Below are positions 34,420-44,699 of a stretch of 50,177 bases of DNA, piece after piece (the stretch's first letter is position 1; each line of letters starts with the position of its first letter). Where the stretch lies: positions 1 through 50,177 of the forward strand of contig JAGAMC010000014.1 of assembly GCA_017624915.1 (NCBI GenBank). Reading direction: 5' to 3'. Both the position numbers and the translations under genes were made by a program. Source of the stretch: Oscillospiraceae bacterium. Its GTDB lineage: Bacteria; Bacillota; Clostridia; Oscillospirales; Oscillospiraceae. The notes under the pieces were generated by a model. That model was not told where the DNA came from and did not search any database. It saw only the letters and a list, made by a program, of their open reading frames with translations.

Positions 34420-35872
34420 GCTTTTTCAAAAAACCCTTGCATATGTTCAATATATACCAGAAACTCTCGTTTCTCGTAAGCACCGAAAGTAACACATAAA
34501 CTACAACACCCACCAGGACTTCCACCGCCAACAGGGTAATGGCAGGCAGATTAATCTGCGGCACAGCAAATACCGCTCCATACATCACCGCCGACATCAG
34601 CAGCGAGGGCAGCACATCCATCATTTGCTGCCAATATCCATAGCCCACCAGTTTGCAGTTGGGCCAGGCATTGGCCGCCGCGGCAAACACGTTGCCCGCC
34701 AGCATACTGATCGCAATGGCCTCCACACCGATGGGCACAGCAATGATCAGCAGCACCACACCCACCGTTTTTTTGACAATCTCAAGCTTTAGCACCAAAT
34801 CGCTGCGCCCCACGGCCTTGATCGTCTGAAGATTTTCAATCTCAATGGGGGTAAACACAAAGGAAATACTCAGCACCTGCATATAAAACACGCAGGGCAG
34901 CCATTTTTCACCCAGCAACACCTCAACAAGTGGCTCTGCCACTGCAGCCAAACCTACCAGCAGTGGCGTGAGGACATATGTACCGACCTTGACGGCACGT
35001 CGAAGCATAGAGAGCATTTCCGCCTTGGAAGACTGTTTTTTTGCTATGGCGGAAAAGAATACACTATCGATGGTGCCGACAATATTACCGTCCACAAGTT
35101 GAGGAAAACTCTGCCCCTTGTTATAAAAAGCCAAATCTGCCGCACTGTAAAACTTGCCTATCACAAGGCTTCTCAGGTCGTTGTACAGGGTCTTTATCAC
35201 AGATGCGGCAAAAATCTTCCAACCATATTCATAGAGTGCTTTAAACCGCTCCACGGAGAACACGAGCTGCGGCCGCCACTTAACAGTAAACCACAGAACA
35301 CTCATACTTCCTATCATCTTAATCAAGTTCTGTGCAACCAGCGCCCACACGCCATATCCGGCGTATGCCATACAGATACCAACCGCAGCCGAGGATACGA
35401 TACCACCCAATGTTGACCAGAAGAAACGCCGAAACTGCATCGTGCGAGAAACATAGGCGCTTTGTACACTGCTGGCGGCAACCAGGATGACCTGTATGCC
35501 CATAACCCGAATCACCGGCACCAGCAGGGCCTTATCATATGTGCCAAAAAAGTCTGCAATCAGCGGGGAAAAGGCAAACAAAAGTGTGTAAAGCAGCGTC
35601 GCCACGCCCAAGCTGAAGAAAAATATGGTAGAAAAATCCACGTTGTCGGCATCTTTCTTCTGAATCAAGGAGGTAGCCAGACCGCTTACCACCAGTTTGT
35701 CACACAGGGTGATAAAAACCATCACAAGGGCAACGACCCCGTAATCCTCCGGCAACAGCATTCTTGCCAGGATAACGGAGACAACAAAATTGACCACTTG
35801 AGACAGACTGCTCTCTCCCCATCTCCACAGCATGCTGGATATGGTTTTTCTTTTTATGGAATCATTGCTCAT
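34412..35872 (-). CDS. wzx: Wzx-type polysaccharide flippase
   Basis: Flips lipid-linked repeat units across the membrane. The 486-residue MATE/MOP-superfamily protein has about 12-14 helices and begins RKTISSMLWRWGESSLSQVVNFVVSVILARMLLPEDYGVV, the usual polysaccharide-synthase signature. ATG 35872 is preferred (GGAG nine bases ahead) to the GTG 15 bases earlier. Encoded between licD and the interrupted glycosyltransferase. Together with the wzy gene it indicates Wzx/Wzy-dependent assembly. Confidence 0.9.
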   Translation of the reverse strand: MSNDSIKRKTISSMLWRWGESSLSQVVNFVVSVILARMLLPEDYGVVALVMVFITLCDKLVVSGLATSLIQKKDADNVDFSTIFFFSLGVATLLYTLLFAFSPLIADFFGTYDKALLVPVIRVMGIQVILVAASSVQSAYVSRTMQFRRFFWSTLGGIVSSAAVGICMAYAGYGVWALVAQNLIKMIGSMSVLWFTVKWRPQLVFSVERFKALYEYGWKIFAASVIKTLYNDLRSLVIGKFYSAADLAFYNKGQSFPQLVDGNIVGTIDSVFFSAIAKKQSSKAEMLSMLRRAVKVGTYVLTPLLVGLAAVAEPLVEVLLGEKWLPCVFYMQVLSISFVFTPIEIENLQTIKAVGRSDLVLKLEIVKKTVGVVLLIIAVPIGVEAIAISMLAGNVFAAAANAWPNCKLVGYGYWQQMMDVLPSLLMSAVMYGAVFAVPQINLPAITLLAVEVLVGVVVYVLLSVLTRNESFWYILNICKGFLKKRA

Positions 35873-35911
35873 TTTGCCACTCTCCACGCCTATCGAACCG
35901 CATCTTTTGCT

Positions 35912-36718
35912 TTACAGCTTACACTCCACTATACTCGTACAGCACTCGTATACTTCGGATTCCGGTGGGAACTGCATATAATCCCCATAGCGTTTGGTCA
36001 AAAACTCGTCATAGTCCTTTGGGATGAAGAACGTCCTGTCCTCAAAAGGCTGCTCCATCAAATCTTCAAACGTGCACCGCGGGATAGGATAGATACCGTT
36101 GTTGGGATGCGCGACCTTATAGACATACTTGGTGGGCAGCCACTTGAAAACCTTCATCGCACCGCCACGCATGACATTGATCACTCCATAGGGCAGCCAG
36201 GAAAACAGCTTATAGATTCGGCGTTTGCCGGCAGAACCAGTATAGATCCCGCTTTTGACCTTGCCTACACAGGACCAGAACACGGCCAGCTTGACCTGTA
36301 GCTTCAGCAAACCGGGCACCACATTGTCGATGGGATGCAGATCAATAAAGACACCCTTATGCAACTCCGTCAAAGAGGCCAGTTCCCGCTCCAAGAACAC
36401 CGTGCCGTTCAGCCGCACCTTGCCCCAGCTGTTGGGATAGCGCGGTTCGGACGTATAATTGCTGAAAAAAATCTTCTCATTGGGGTGTTTGCGCATATAC
36501 CGGACAAACCTGTCATAGTCCCGGCGGGGCATGCACATATCAATGTCGTGATCCCAGGGAATGAAGCCCTTGTGCCGCACCGCACCAATGACCGAACCGC
36601 CATACAAGGAGCACTTAAATCCCTGCTCCCGACAGATACGATCCACCTCAGTTGCAATCTCCAGCATCCTGGCGTGGAGCAGATCCATATCATAGCCGCA
36701 GACCGTGTATTTGCTCAT
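35912..36718 (-). CDS. LicD-family phosphotransferase
   Basis: A 268-residue LicD-family protein. LicD enzymes attach phosphocholine, phosphoglycerol or other phosphodiester groups to glycans. The hallmark is YGGSVIGAVRHKGFIPWDHDIDMCMPRRDYDRF near residues 30-62 with the metal-binding Asp-x-Asp (DHDID). ATG 36718 fits family starts; the frame to 36745 has no ribosome site. Implies that the polysaccharide carries a phosphodiester substituent. Confidence 0.88.
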   Translation of the reverse strand: MSKYTVCGYDMDLLHARMLEIATEVDRICREQGFKCSLYGGSVIGAVRHKGFIPWDHDIDMCMPRRDYDRFVRYMRKHPNEKIFFSNYTSEPRYPNSWGKVRLNGTVFLERELASLTELHKGVFIDLHPIDNVVPGLLKLQVKLAVFWSCVGKVKSGIYTGSAGKRRIYKLFSWLPYGVINVMRGGAMKVFKWLPTKYVYKVAHPNNGIYPIPRCTFEDLMEQPFEDRTFFIPKDYDEFLTKRYGDYMQFPPESEVYECCTSIVECKL

Positions 36719-36769
36719 TGTTCCACCACCCTTCCCCCGCGGCAACCTTTCATTTCTATAGCCGCCTCT

Positions 36770-37753
36770 TTACTTTTTCCAAAACTTCTTTTTAAGTTTT
36801 TTAAATATTGCCCCATGGGTAATATACTTGAACACATGAAACGCTTTTCTGTATGCCGCAATAAACGGATGCCCGTTGGCAAAGAACAGATCAAGCTGCC
36901 GAAAATACTCCATGTCAGCTACCACGTACGGCGGATGCCGGAGTGGGAATGCAAGCTCGTAAGTCGGCAGGTCAAACAGTCGCTTTTCCGTTTTCGTTAA
37001 ATACGCAACCTGTGTATCGGAATGAGTGGAGTCTGTCGTCATGCCAATGTTCTCTACCATATTCTTAGCGGCAATAATCGCCAGCCGGGAGTTCATCAGG
37101 CTGTCAAAACAGAGAATGCTCTCCCAAAACGGAATGCCTGTCGCCTTACGACGCTTGATGGTTGCATACCAGTGCTCAAATCGTTTGCCGTATATCTTTC
37201 GAAGATTTGCCAACGTATGGGTATCGTCAAGATACGCGTAGTCCTCGCTCCAGCCGTCCACCACCCGCTTCCAACTCGCCCAGGCATTGGTCCCTGTAAA
37301 TCCGAAGAAGTAGTCGTAGGGATAGTCCTTGTACTCACCCAGCATATTCATGCCGCAGATGTGGTTGATCCGCTCATCATTCTCGTACTTGTCCAAAAGT
37401 TCCTTGCAAAAGAGGAAAAAACTTTTGTTTGCCACAAAGTCATCTTCCAGTATGATACATTTATCCACAATGGAAAACGCCCACTTGTGCGAGTAAAATG
37501 TGGAGGGATCACAGCCATAGTTCGTTTCATTGTATCGCTTATGTACTTCGCACTCCCAATCCACACTTTCTGCAATTTCACGACACTTCATGATCCCGAC
37601 CATATCGTCTGTTCCCTCTCGTGGACCATCCTGCCAAAGCAGCAGTGTTCTGGGCCGTACGTAGCGTACCGCCTCAAAGGTTCGCCTAAACTGCTCGTCC
37701 CGTCTGAAAAAAATAAGCAAAACAGCAACATCAAGTTTCCACGGCTGTTTCAT
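36770..37753 (-). CDS. GT-A-fold glycosyltransferase
   Basis: A 327-residue sugar transferase with a nucleotide-sugar domain: VAVLLIFFRRDEQFRRTFEAV near residue 10, LLLWQDGPREGTDD and the acidic metal motif CIILEDDFVANKSF near 118. The C-terminus ends in a strongly basic stretch (KKLKKKFWKK), probably membrane-associating. The ATG has AAAGGAGA nine bases ahead and lies 23 bases inside the end of wzy. Confidence 0.85.
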   Translation of the reverse strand: MKQPWKLDVAVLLIFFRRDEQFRRTFEAVRYVRPRTLLLWQDGPREGTDDMVGIMKCREIAESVDWECEVHKRYNETNYGCDPSTFYSHKWAFSIVDKCIILEDDFVANKSFFLFCKELLDKYENDERINHICGMNMLGEYKDYPYDYFFGFTGTNAWASWKRVVDGWSEDYAYLDDTHTLANLRKIYGKRFEHWYATIKRRKATGIPFWESILCFDSLMNSRLAIIAAKNMVENIGMTTDSTHSDTQVAYLTKTEKRLFDLPTYELAFPLRHPPYVVADMEYFRQLDLFFANGHPFIAAYRKAFHVFKYITHGAIFKKLKKKFWKK

Positions 37754-38981
37754 TTTCTGTATTCTCCTTTAAAATCATCTGAATTATAAGCGGCGCCAGG
37801 AACCATGTAACAAGTCCTAAGGGCAATGATGCATGCACGGGATTTGTAAGCCCCATCATAATAAACATGAGCACAATAACGTTAAACTGTTTTTGCTTAG
37901 AACCGATCCACTTCTCGACGTTCCCATATGCTGTAGCGAGCAGCACATAAAACGGGATGCCGCCAAGCAAACCTGTATCCGAAAGAACCGTTAAAAATGT
38001 CGCGTGTCCATCAAATCCCAAACTTCTGTTGCCCCAGATGGGGCTTTGAACAAACGCCTTTATCGTATTGCCGTAAAGAGTCAATCTTCCGCTCAAGTTA
38101 TATCCTCCCGCTCCGCTGCCCGTCAGGAAAGCATGTATCTCGCTTAGTCTTGTGGAGACCTGCTCTGACCGGATATTAAGTACCGCAAATTCGATTATTT
38201 CGGGAAGAAACAACGCCAAGATTATCATCAAGAATATGAATATTATTTTGCTGATGCCAGAGCGCAAATTACGGAAAATTTGAATCAGAACTCCAAAGAT
38301 TGCTATCAATATGGAAAGCGTATATTGCGCGCTTACAAGGAACAGTATGCCAAAAATAATACATGCCAAAGACACTATCTTTACTATTCCTTTTGATTTT
38401 ACCAAAATTATAGTAGCTATTGAAATTATGATCGGCACGGCATATATAAAATAGTAGTTTGCAACCCCCTGCTTGCTGTTTTCCTCAAAACTATCCCACT
38501 CTCGGGTTGCATTTGGATCATCCAGAAGAAACACCCATGTGGTTATGACCACACATACAATGAGAATGATCCCCAGAGCGGCAAAAAACTTCTTTTGCTC
38601 TTCCGTTGCGGCCCGCTCCACACGGACAAACAGGATCGCAGGAAAATACAGGGTCAAATACTGATAAAACTTTGATACAAAACGCTTCAGGTCACGGTTT
38701 GATACATTCTCGGAAATAGTGGCGGTATCGGTAAGCAGCGCATAAGCCAATGCCAAAACCGTAATCAACAACAGAACTCCGGATACAAATTTAAGCATAT
38801 ATCGGTTCTGCAGCGCCAAATACCCGCAGTAAAGGACCAACAATCCCAAAACCAGCGTCGTTCCCAGAGAAACCGAAGGCAGCAAATAGGGGCAAAAAAG
38901 ATACGCGATCAGGATCAGTTCCCAAAAGGGCAGTTCTTTTTTGCTGAACACGACCAGCTTCGTAGGTATGACCAATTTCAT
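37731..38981 (-). CDS. wzy: Wzy/O-antigen-ligase-type polymerase
   Basis: A 416-residue membrane protein with about 11-12 helices and a large extracellular loop between about residues 255 and 320 containing GSGAGGYNLSGRLTLYG and WGNRSLGFDGHATFLTVLSDTGLLGG, the pattern of the Wzy_C/O-antigen ligase family. It probably joins repeat units outside the membrane. Overlaps the next glycosyltransferase gene and lies three bases after the GT4 gene. Confidence 0.87.
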   Translation of the reverse strand: MKLVIPTKLVVFSKKELPFWELILIAYLFCPYLLPSVSLGTTLVLGLLVLYCGYLALQNRYMLKFVSGVLLLITVLALAYALLTDTATISENVSNRDLKRFVSKFYQYLTLYFPAILFVRVERAATEEQKKFFAALGIILIVCVVITTWVFLLDDPNATREWDSFEENSKQGVANYYFIYAVPIIISIATIILVKSKGIVKIVSLACIIFGILFLVSAQYTLSILIAIFGVLIQIFRNLRSGISKIIFIFLMIILALFLPEIIEFAVLNIRSEQVSTRLSEIHAFLTGSGAGGYNLSGRLTLYGNTIKAFVQSPIWGNRSLGFDGHATFLTVLSDTGLLGGIPFYVLLATAYGNVEKWIGSKQKQFNVIVLMFIMMGLTNPVHASLPLGLVTWFLAPLIIQMILKENTENETAVET

Positions 38982-38984
38982 AGA

Positions 38985-40220
38985 TTATCCATTCTCCTGC
39001 TCCGCAGATGTCGCCATTCCGGCAATCTGTTCATAAAGTTCGATGTACTTTTGCAGCTGCCGTTCCTTATCATAGTGCTCACACACATGCCGCCTGCACT
39101 TGTCGGTATACGACACCTTGCCGCAGTTCAAAATGCTCTTGACCGCATCCGCAAGGGCCTGTGTATTTCCATCTTCCACCAGCAGTCCGCAGCCCTCCGC
39201 AACCAATTCGCCCGTTCCGCTGTTGTCAAATGCCGCTACCGGCGTGCCGCAGGCCATGGCCTCCACCGTGACAAGCCCAAACGTCTCTGCTTTGGAGGGA
39301 TTTACGAACACATCCGCTGCGGAATACAGGTCAACCAACGCCTGTCGGTCATTGGTAAACCCTATGCAGCGCAGGTTCGGCAATGATGGAACGCCTTCAT
39401 CTTGTCCAACCAGAAGAACTGTTGCCGAATCAACCAGACTCCGGGCAATAAGCAGGAACTCATTCAAGCCTTTTTTCTCGCTCCAGCCTTGGGCAACACC
39501 CAGAATCAGTTTGTGATGCGCCGGGATTGTGTATTGTTTCCGGACTTGCTCGGCATTTCTTTGTGGCTTAAAAATATCCGTGTCCACCCAGTTGTAGATG
39601 TATCGGATGTGTGCAGCGCTCTTCAGCATAGAGCGTCCGGCATCCTCCGCCGTCCAGCGGGACACGCCGTTTACCGCCAGATGCCGTATACCCTCATACA
39701 GCCTCTGCTTGATGCGATACATTTTTGCCGCTGCTTTACGCCGATACCCCGGAACAGCAGGGCAATGAGTGCAGCCGTCCGCCCATCTATCACAGGAGTA
39801 GTAAGAATAGTAGGTGCAGCATCCGCAGGTATATATCCAGTTATCGTGAAGAGTAATCAACGTCGGGATATCCTCTTCTCCCAAGAACCGCAGAAGTTCC
39901 GGAATGTGGATGTAGTTACTATGCAGATTATGCAGGTGTACCACATCAGGACAAAGCTTTGCAATCTGTCGGCAGGCCTTTCGGGTGGCAGCCTTGGAAT
40001 GCCACCCCTGCTTGCCGTCCAACCGCCGCAGAAGCGCATGTACCTTGTGGTCTGCGGTGTTTCCAATTCTAATCAAATTGGCATTTTTATCCCGGCGGCA
40101 TTGAGTCGCCCAAAACACGTAGCTTTCGTGCCCCTGATCAATCAGCGCTTCGGAAATATCCTGTACAATCCGCCCGGTGCTGCCAACTCCATATACCGCA
40201 TTTAATTGCACAACTTTCAT
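38985..40220 (-). CDS. Family 4 glycosyltransferase
   Basis: A 411-residue GT-B enzyme. The N-terminal domain has YGVGSTGRIVQDISEAL and VVHLHNLHSNYIHIPELLRF; an unusual Cys-rich loop follows (YTCGCCTYYSYYSCDRWADGC, about 150-172) that may bind a metal and is known from some GT4 enzymes. The C-terminal nucleotide-sugar site reads FVNPSKAETFGLVTVEAMACGTPV with the E(x7)E motif. A GAGG site precedes the ATG. Confidence 0.9.
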   Translation of the reverse strand: MKVVQLNAVYGVGSTGRIVQDISEALIDQGHESYVFWATQCRRDKNANLIRIGNTADHKVHALLRRLDGKQGWHSKAATRKACRQIAKLCPDVVHLHNLHSNYIHIPELLRFLGEEDIPTLITLHDNWIYTCGCCTYYSYYSCDRWADGCTHCPAVPGYRRKAAAKMYRIKQRLYEGIRHLAVNGVSRWTAEDAGRSMLKSAAHIRYIYNWVDTDIFKPQRNAEQVRKQYTIPAHHKLILGVAQGWSEKKGLNEFLLIARSLVDSATVLLVGQDEGVPSLPNLRCIGFTNDRQALVDLYSAADVFVNPSKAETFGLVTVEAMACGTPVAAFDNSGTGELVAEGCGLLVEDGNTQALADAVKSILNCGKVSYTDKCRRHVCEHYDKERQLQKYIELYEQIAGMATSAEQENG

Positions 40221-40274
40221 AGAAACCTCAACTCCAACGCAGCATTCTCACCTATCGCTGGACAAAACAAGCAT

Positions 40275-41231
40275 TTATTGCTCACCGTCGTTTTTTCTTT
40301 TTGCCCTGTGTTTTCTGTCGCCCGGGATGGAGATTTCTTCTCCGGGGATAGTATCAGACGCTCTTATCGTTTCCACAAAATCGCAAATGCGACTATCATA
40401 TTCTTCCCCGATGACAGCATATGGGTCTATCGCAATGCAACAAAACCCCACATTCATACCGGTCCCCTCCTCGGAGTAAAACCGCCCGACTTTGTTCAAA
40501 TAGGCCGCCCCGGAAACAACACCGGCCAATAGGTCCACGAGCATCGCCAAGCAATATCCCTTGTAGCCGCCCATCGGCAAGATCAACCCACGAATACCCG
40601 CATCCGGATCGTTTGTCGGCGTGCCGTCTTCGTCCATTGCCCAGCCGTCCGGCAATTCTTTGCCGGCCAGCTTGTACTCCTTGAACTTCGATTTGGCCAC
40701 AACGCTCATCGCCATATCGATAATGATGGGATCCTGCCCGGGAACAGGAATTACCGCCGAAAACGGATTTGTACCGAGCAGCTTTTCTTTTCCGCCGTAG
40801 GGCGGCATCTGTGCAGGACTATTTGAGAATAATATGCCTATCATTCCCTGCTGTGCCGCTTTCAGGGGGTAATAAAAAGCAGGGCCAAAGGTGTTATTGT
40901 TTTTACTAAAGACATGAAAAACACCCACCTCTTTTGCCTTTTCGACCGCCAGCTGCATGCAATGATCCGCACTGACGAAGCCAAGTGCATTGTCGCCGTC
41001 CACGACCGCAAAGGCGGCCGTCTGCCGCTGGATTTCAAAGTCGGGACGCAGGTTGTAGCCACCCCGCTTAATCCGATCAAGATGTGCATTCAAGGTGTTC
41101 GTGCCGTGCGTTGTCACGCCGTAAACATCGGCCGTCGTCATAACATCAGCCGCTTTTTCTGCCTGCTCAACTGGCACTCCGCATTTTTTCAGTTTCTCAA
41201 GGGTCGCTTGTTTTTCGAGAGAAAAATTCAT
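40275..41231 (-). CDS. Ldh-family NAD(P)-dependent 2-hydroxyacid dehydrogenase
   Basis: A 318-residue member of the malate/L-sulfolactate/L-lactate dehydrogenase type 2 family (not classical LDH). Family motifs are DVYGVTTHGTNTL near residue 35 with the catalytic His, FSKNNNTFGPAFYY, FSNSPAQMPPYGG, LGTNPFSAVIPV and PMGGYKGYCLAMLVDLLAGV. It starts in an ATGA overlap with the upstream glycosyltransferase, so it is truly part of the polysaccharide operon. A role making or removing a 2-oxo-acid substituent is inferred. Its tail (RKHRAKRKND) is unusually basic. Confidence 0.88.
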   Translation of the reverse strand: MNFSLEKQATLEKLKKCGVPVEQAEKAADVMTTADVYGVTTHGTNTLNAHLDRIKRGGYNLRPDFEIQRQTAAFAVVDGDNALGFVSADHCMQLAVEKAKEVGVFHVFSKNNNTFGPAFYYPLKAAQQGMIGILFSNSPAQMPPYGGKEKLLGTNPFSAVIPVPGQDPIIIDMAMSVVAKSKFKEYKLAGKELPDGWAMDEDGTPTNDPDAGIRGLILPMGGYKGYCLAMLVDLLAGVVSGAAYLNKVGRFYSEEGTGMNVGFCCIAIDPYAVIGEEYDSRICDFVETIRASDTIPGEEISIPGDRKHRAKRKNDGEQ

Positions 41232-42532
41232 ACTTTCACCTTTCGGGCGGCTTTTTTAATGGTGTTCAGAAAGGTTTTTTTCACCGCAGGCTGATCGTGA
41301 TTGCGTTTCCCACACTCAAAAGCTTTTCGCCCGTATTCGTTAATCATATTGTGGTCAGAAACCAGCTTACACAGCTGTCCCTCTACCTGCTCATACTCGG
41401 TAGAGATAATTGCCGCGTCATTCTCGAACAGGTATTGTATGGGGGCAATGGACTTGTCACCAATTGCAAAAATACATTTCCCGCTTGCAAAGTAGTCCGT
41501 CAGCTTGGTGGAAAATGACAACCGCGCATCGAAACGGTGCTTTGTATCCAGCGACTCGACAAAGACCACAACATCTGCGTTTTTTTGAATTTCAGCCACC
41601 TGTTCCTTTGGCACAGAGCCTCTGAACCGGCAGCCGTTGGAATTAAGCCATCGCATTGTTTCATTGCCCAAAACCGTCGGGGAATAGATATCCAGCGTCA
41701 TAACCTCATTGTCTTTGTTGATGTTTGCAAGCGCCTTGGAAATGGCCACCAAAGACGACGCTCTGCCTATGAGAAGGTTGCCCGTATACACCATTCTCAC
41801 GGGACCCGTCACTTTCTTTTCCTCAAAGGACAATTTGCTGTAATCGATTCCTTTGGTCAGTACAACACTCTTTGTTCCAAACAATCGGTCGGTATCTTCC
41901 GCTTCAATTTTCGTGATGGTAAACATTTCATCGCAGTTTTCAGCCAGGCGTCTAACCACTCTCCGCAGGAAAAAGCGATGGATATATGCGAACAAATTCT
42001 TTCCACAAGGCAGGTAGGAGTAGTTGTCATCCGCCAAATAGCACACATAGGGTTTTGGAAATTTTTTCAGCACATACTGCTGTATTTGTGCTGTATAAAT
42101 AACAGGATAAATTGGGATGAAATACACATCCGCATCAAAATCACCCACAAACTTATCCAACGCCGGTGTTCTCCATCTTCCAAGCATCCAAACCACTTCG
42201 CGCATCAAAGTCATAAACCAGGATTTTCCTCTGTGTGCCTTTTCATACAACTTGCATTCCGCCGCCAACGCTCGTTGGTCAACATCCCCGCCGTTTTCAA
42301 CCTCTTTTCCAACAGGCTTTCTGTTCAACACACTGTGGATGATCGCGTTTTCGGATATCTGAAAGAACTTATTGCATACCGGTGTGTTGGGCATATCTGA
42401 TTTGGTGTATATCTGTGCAACCTTTCTGGAATCCCAAAATTTGAACAAGTCCGTTTGAGTATGAATGCCGCTGTCGCTTCGCCAAGCGCTTAACGAAATA
42501 GCCAAAACCTTTGGCAGGCTCCTGTCGTCCAT
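41228..42532 (-). CDS. Glycosyltransferase, GT-B type
   Basis: A 434-residue sugar transferase related to family 4. The N-terminus (KVLAISLSAWRSDSGIHTQTDLFKFW) resembles capsule transferases, and the C-terminal domain shows RMVYTGNLLIGRASSLVAIS and a degenerate acceptor/donor region (SFSTKLTDYFASGKCIFAIGD). The full E(x7)E is not obvious. AGGGG precedes the ATG. Overlaps the Ldh-family gene. Confidence 0.82.
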   Translation of the reverse strand: MDDRSLPKVLAISLSAWRSDSGIHTQTDLFKFWDSRKVAQIYTKSDMPNTPVCNKFFQISENAIIHSVLNRKPVGKEVENGGDVDQRALAAECKLYEKAHRGKSWFMTLMREVVWMLGRWRTPALDKFVGDFDADVYFIPIYPVIYTAQIQQYVLKKFPKPYVCYLADDNYSYLPCGKNLFAYIHRFFLRRVVRRLAENCDEMFTITKIEAEDTDRLFGTKSVVLTKGIDYSKLSFEEKKVTGPVRMVYTGNLLIGRASSLVAISKALANINKDNEVMTLDIYSPTVLGNETMRWLNSNGCRFRGSVPKEQVAEIQKNADVVVFVESLDTKHRFDARLSFSTKLTDYFASGKCIFAIGDKSIAPIQYLFENDAAIISTEYEQVEGQLCKLVSDHNMINEYGRKAFECGKRNHDQPAVKKTFLNTIKKAARKVKV

Positions 42533-42543
42533 CTGTCTCGCCC

Positions 42544-43515
42544 CTATTTCTTCATCTTGTCCAGTAACGATAGCGCACTTACCGTCACCGCAAATCCCAC
42601 CGCACGATAAAACTTCGATATCAACTGTGGTCTTCGGCTCAGCCCATATGTAAGTATTTTTGACAGTCGTTTAATCCGCCTGTCATATTCATGCTTGCTT
42701 CTGTCCTTTACCCGGGTGTACATAATCAAAAGGTTGCTGTAGTACTTCGCTAACGCAGCAAGGACAATTTCCTTTTCCTGCGCCGAGTATATGCTCTCCT
42801 GTGCCATCGCGTACCATTTTTCAAGAATCATAATATAGTCATGCAGATTCTTAATCTTGAGCGAAGATGTCACCGAATTGCTCCGCTGTCGATATGCAAC
42901 AAACGGCTCATCTATCGTCACCATACTCTTTGCGTTGAGTACTACGTAGAAGATCCAGTCCATATCTTCGCCCGTAAGACCTTCTTCAAAGCGAATTTTC
43001 TTGTCCGCAATCATCGATCTGCGAATGCACTTGTTCCAAGGCATCCCAAAAAACGCATCTGCCTGAATCATCGTCCGGAGTCGATCCAAATACGGTGCCG
43101 TTCCATCAACGCCGGCAAAACTATAGGTGCATTCCGAAAAAGCCTTTGTCGTATCGTCGAATTTTTTGTGCTTATAGAAAACGACATCTTCCCCATCCAT
43201 CGCCTCCGTGATTTTCTTGAGGAAATCACGGTCCATAATAAAATCATCGCTGTCAATGTAAATAATATACTCGCCCCGGGCCTCTTCCGTCCCCACATTT
43301 CTCGCTGAGGACTGGCCCCCGTTGGTCTTGTGAATCACTTTGACTCTGTTATCCCTGTCTGCATACTCGTCGCACAGCGCCGGGCTGGTGTCTGTGGCTC
43401 CGTCATCAACCAATATAATCTCAAAATCGTCAAAACTCTGTTCCAAAAGAGAGTCCACGCACTCAGACAGATACCGCTCCACATTGTAAACGGGAATTAC
43501 AATACTGAAAAACAT
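42544..43515 (-). CDS. Family 2 glycosyltransferase
   Basis: A 323-residue GT-A enzyme with MFFSIVIPVYNVERYLSECVDS at the N-terminus, ILVDDGATDTSP, and the DxD-type YIDSDDFIMDRDF near residue 92. The start at 43515 has GGAGG; the longer frame to 43527 lacks it. Closely spaced within the polysaccharide operon. The specific sugar is unknown. Confidence 0.9.
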   Translation of the reverse strand: MFFSIVIPVYNVERYLSECVDSLLEQSFDDFEIILVDDGATDTSPALCDEYADRDNRVKVIHKTNGGQSSARNVGTEEARGEYIIYIDSDDFIMDRDFLKKITEAMDGEDVVFYKHKKFDDTTKAFSECTYSFAGVDGTAPYLDRLRTMIQADAFFGMPWNKCIRRSMIADKKIRFEEGLTGEDMDWIFYVVLNAKSMVTIDEPFVAYRQRSNSVTSSLKIKNLHDYIMILEKWYAMAQESIYSAQEKEIVLAALAKYYSNLLIMYTRVKDRSKHEYDRRIKRLSKILTYGLSRRPQLISKFYRAVGFAVTVSALSLLDKMKK

Positions 43516-43526
43516 AGCTCCCTCCA

Positions 43527-44699
43527 CTACACGCCAAGTATTTTCTTGTAGTCACGCTGTTGATTATCCAACATAACGGGTCTGTCATACCGTGTTTTCG
43601 TTCGCTCATAAGCCTGTGTGCCCAACTGTACCGTCATATCCGGGTTCGTACTGAGTTTCTTCATCGCCTTTTCCAGCTCAACGGGATCCTTTGCCGCTAC
43701 CAGTACAGCGGACACACCATCCTCAAAAACTTCCGATGCGCCGGGAACCTTTGTTGTAATTGACGGCACACCAAGTGCACCCGCCTCCTGAAGGACCATG
43801 CCAAACCCTTCCCGGTAAGTGGGATGCGTCAGTACATCCATGGCAGAATAATATTTACACATATTGCTGTTGTCGACCGCACCGGTCATAACAACACTGC
43901 TCGACCGGTTTGCCCAGCTTATAAGGTCTTTATCAATTCCGCAGTTATCATCTACCGGTCCGACAATGAACAATTTGGCCGACAAGCCTTTATCCACAAG
44001 GCTCTTGAAGGCAGAAAGAAGCTCTCTGCAGCCCTTGTCAACTGTGATTCGACCCGAAAATCCAAATACAAAATCCTCGTTAGATAGACCGTATTTCTCC
44101 CGGATTTCTTTCCTCCACTTCCCCTTGTTCTCCATGTCGTATCGCTGCATATCCACACCGATCGTTCCGCCGTAGCCAACCACACCAACCTTGTCTGCCG
44201 CATAAAGTCCTTCCGAAATTGAAAATTCCATATTCAGAAAGCTTTGTGCCCGAATAACTGTAGAGTTTCTGCACACCATTTTTTCAATCAGGCGAAAAAG
44301 CTTTCTCGTTACGCCGGTCATGCCGGTGTAGCGGATCCCCCACTGGGCATACAGCCGAATAGGTACTTTTGTGATCCGAGCCGCAATGCTGGCGTAACAG
44401 GCAGCATTGGGGGTGGAATACTGCACCAAGTCGAACCTCTCCCGGCGGAAGATGCGAATAAACTGCCAAATACTTTTCAGCGCAGACAGATCCATTCCCC
44501 GGTTCATGCTGACAGGAATATAGTGCAGGTATTCCGGCAGCGATGCAGCAAATTCCTCATCAGGACTGCAAATCAGCGTCACATCACATTGCAGCGTATC
44601 GTGCAGGTACTTGGCCGTCTCAACGACAAAAGACCGCATTGTCAGCGAAACAGTCGTTACGAAGCAGAGTTTTCTTTTCTCCTGCATGATACCACTCAT
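43527..44699 (-). CDS. Family 4 glycosyltransferase
   Basis: A 390-residue GT-B enzyme. The donor domain shows FGFSGRITVDKGCRELLSAF and YREGFGMVLQEAGALGVPSITTKVPG with E(x7)E. It may be the early transferase that acts after the PglC-type initiator, by analogy with PglA, but that is inference. The first ATG overlaps the aldolase stop as ATGA, favouring translational coupling over the internal ATG at 44687. Confidence 0.88.
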   Translation of the reverse strand: MSGIMQEKRKLCFVTTVSLTMRSFVVETAKYLHDTLQCDVTLICSPDEEFAASLPEYLHYIPVSMNRGMDLSALKSIWQFIRIFRRERFDLVQYSTPNAACYASIAARITKVPIRLYAQWGIRYTGMTGVTRKLFRLIEKMVCRNSTVIRAQSFLNMEFSISEGLYAADKVGVVGYGGTIGVDMQRYDMENKGKWRKEIREKYGLSNEDFVFGFSGRITVDKGCRELLSAFKSLVDKGLSAKLFIVGPVDDNCGIDKDLISWANRSSSVVMTGAVDNSNMCKYYSAMDVLTHPTYREGFGMVLQEAGALGVPSITTKVPGASEVFEDGVSAVLVAAKDPVELEKAMKKLSTNPDMTVQLGTQAYERTKTRYDRPVMLDNQQRDYKKILGV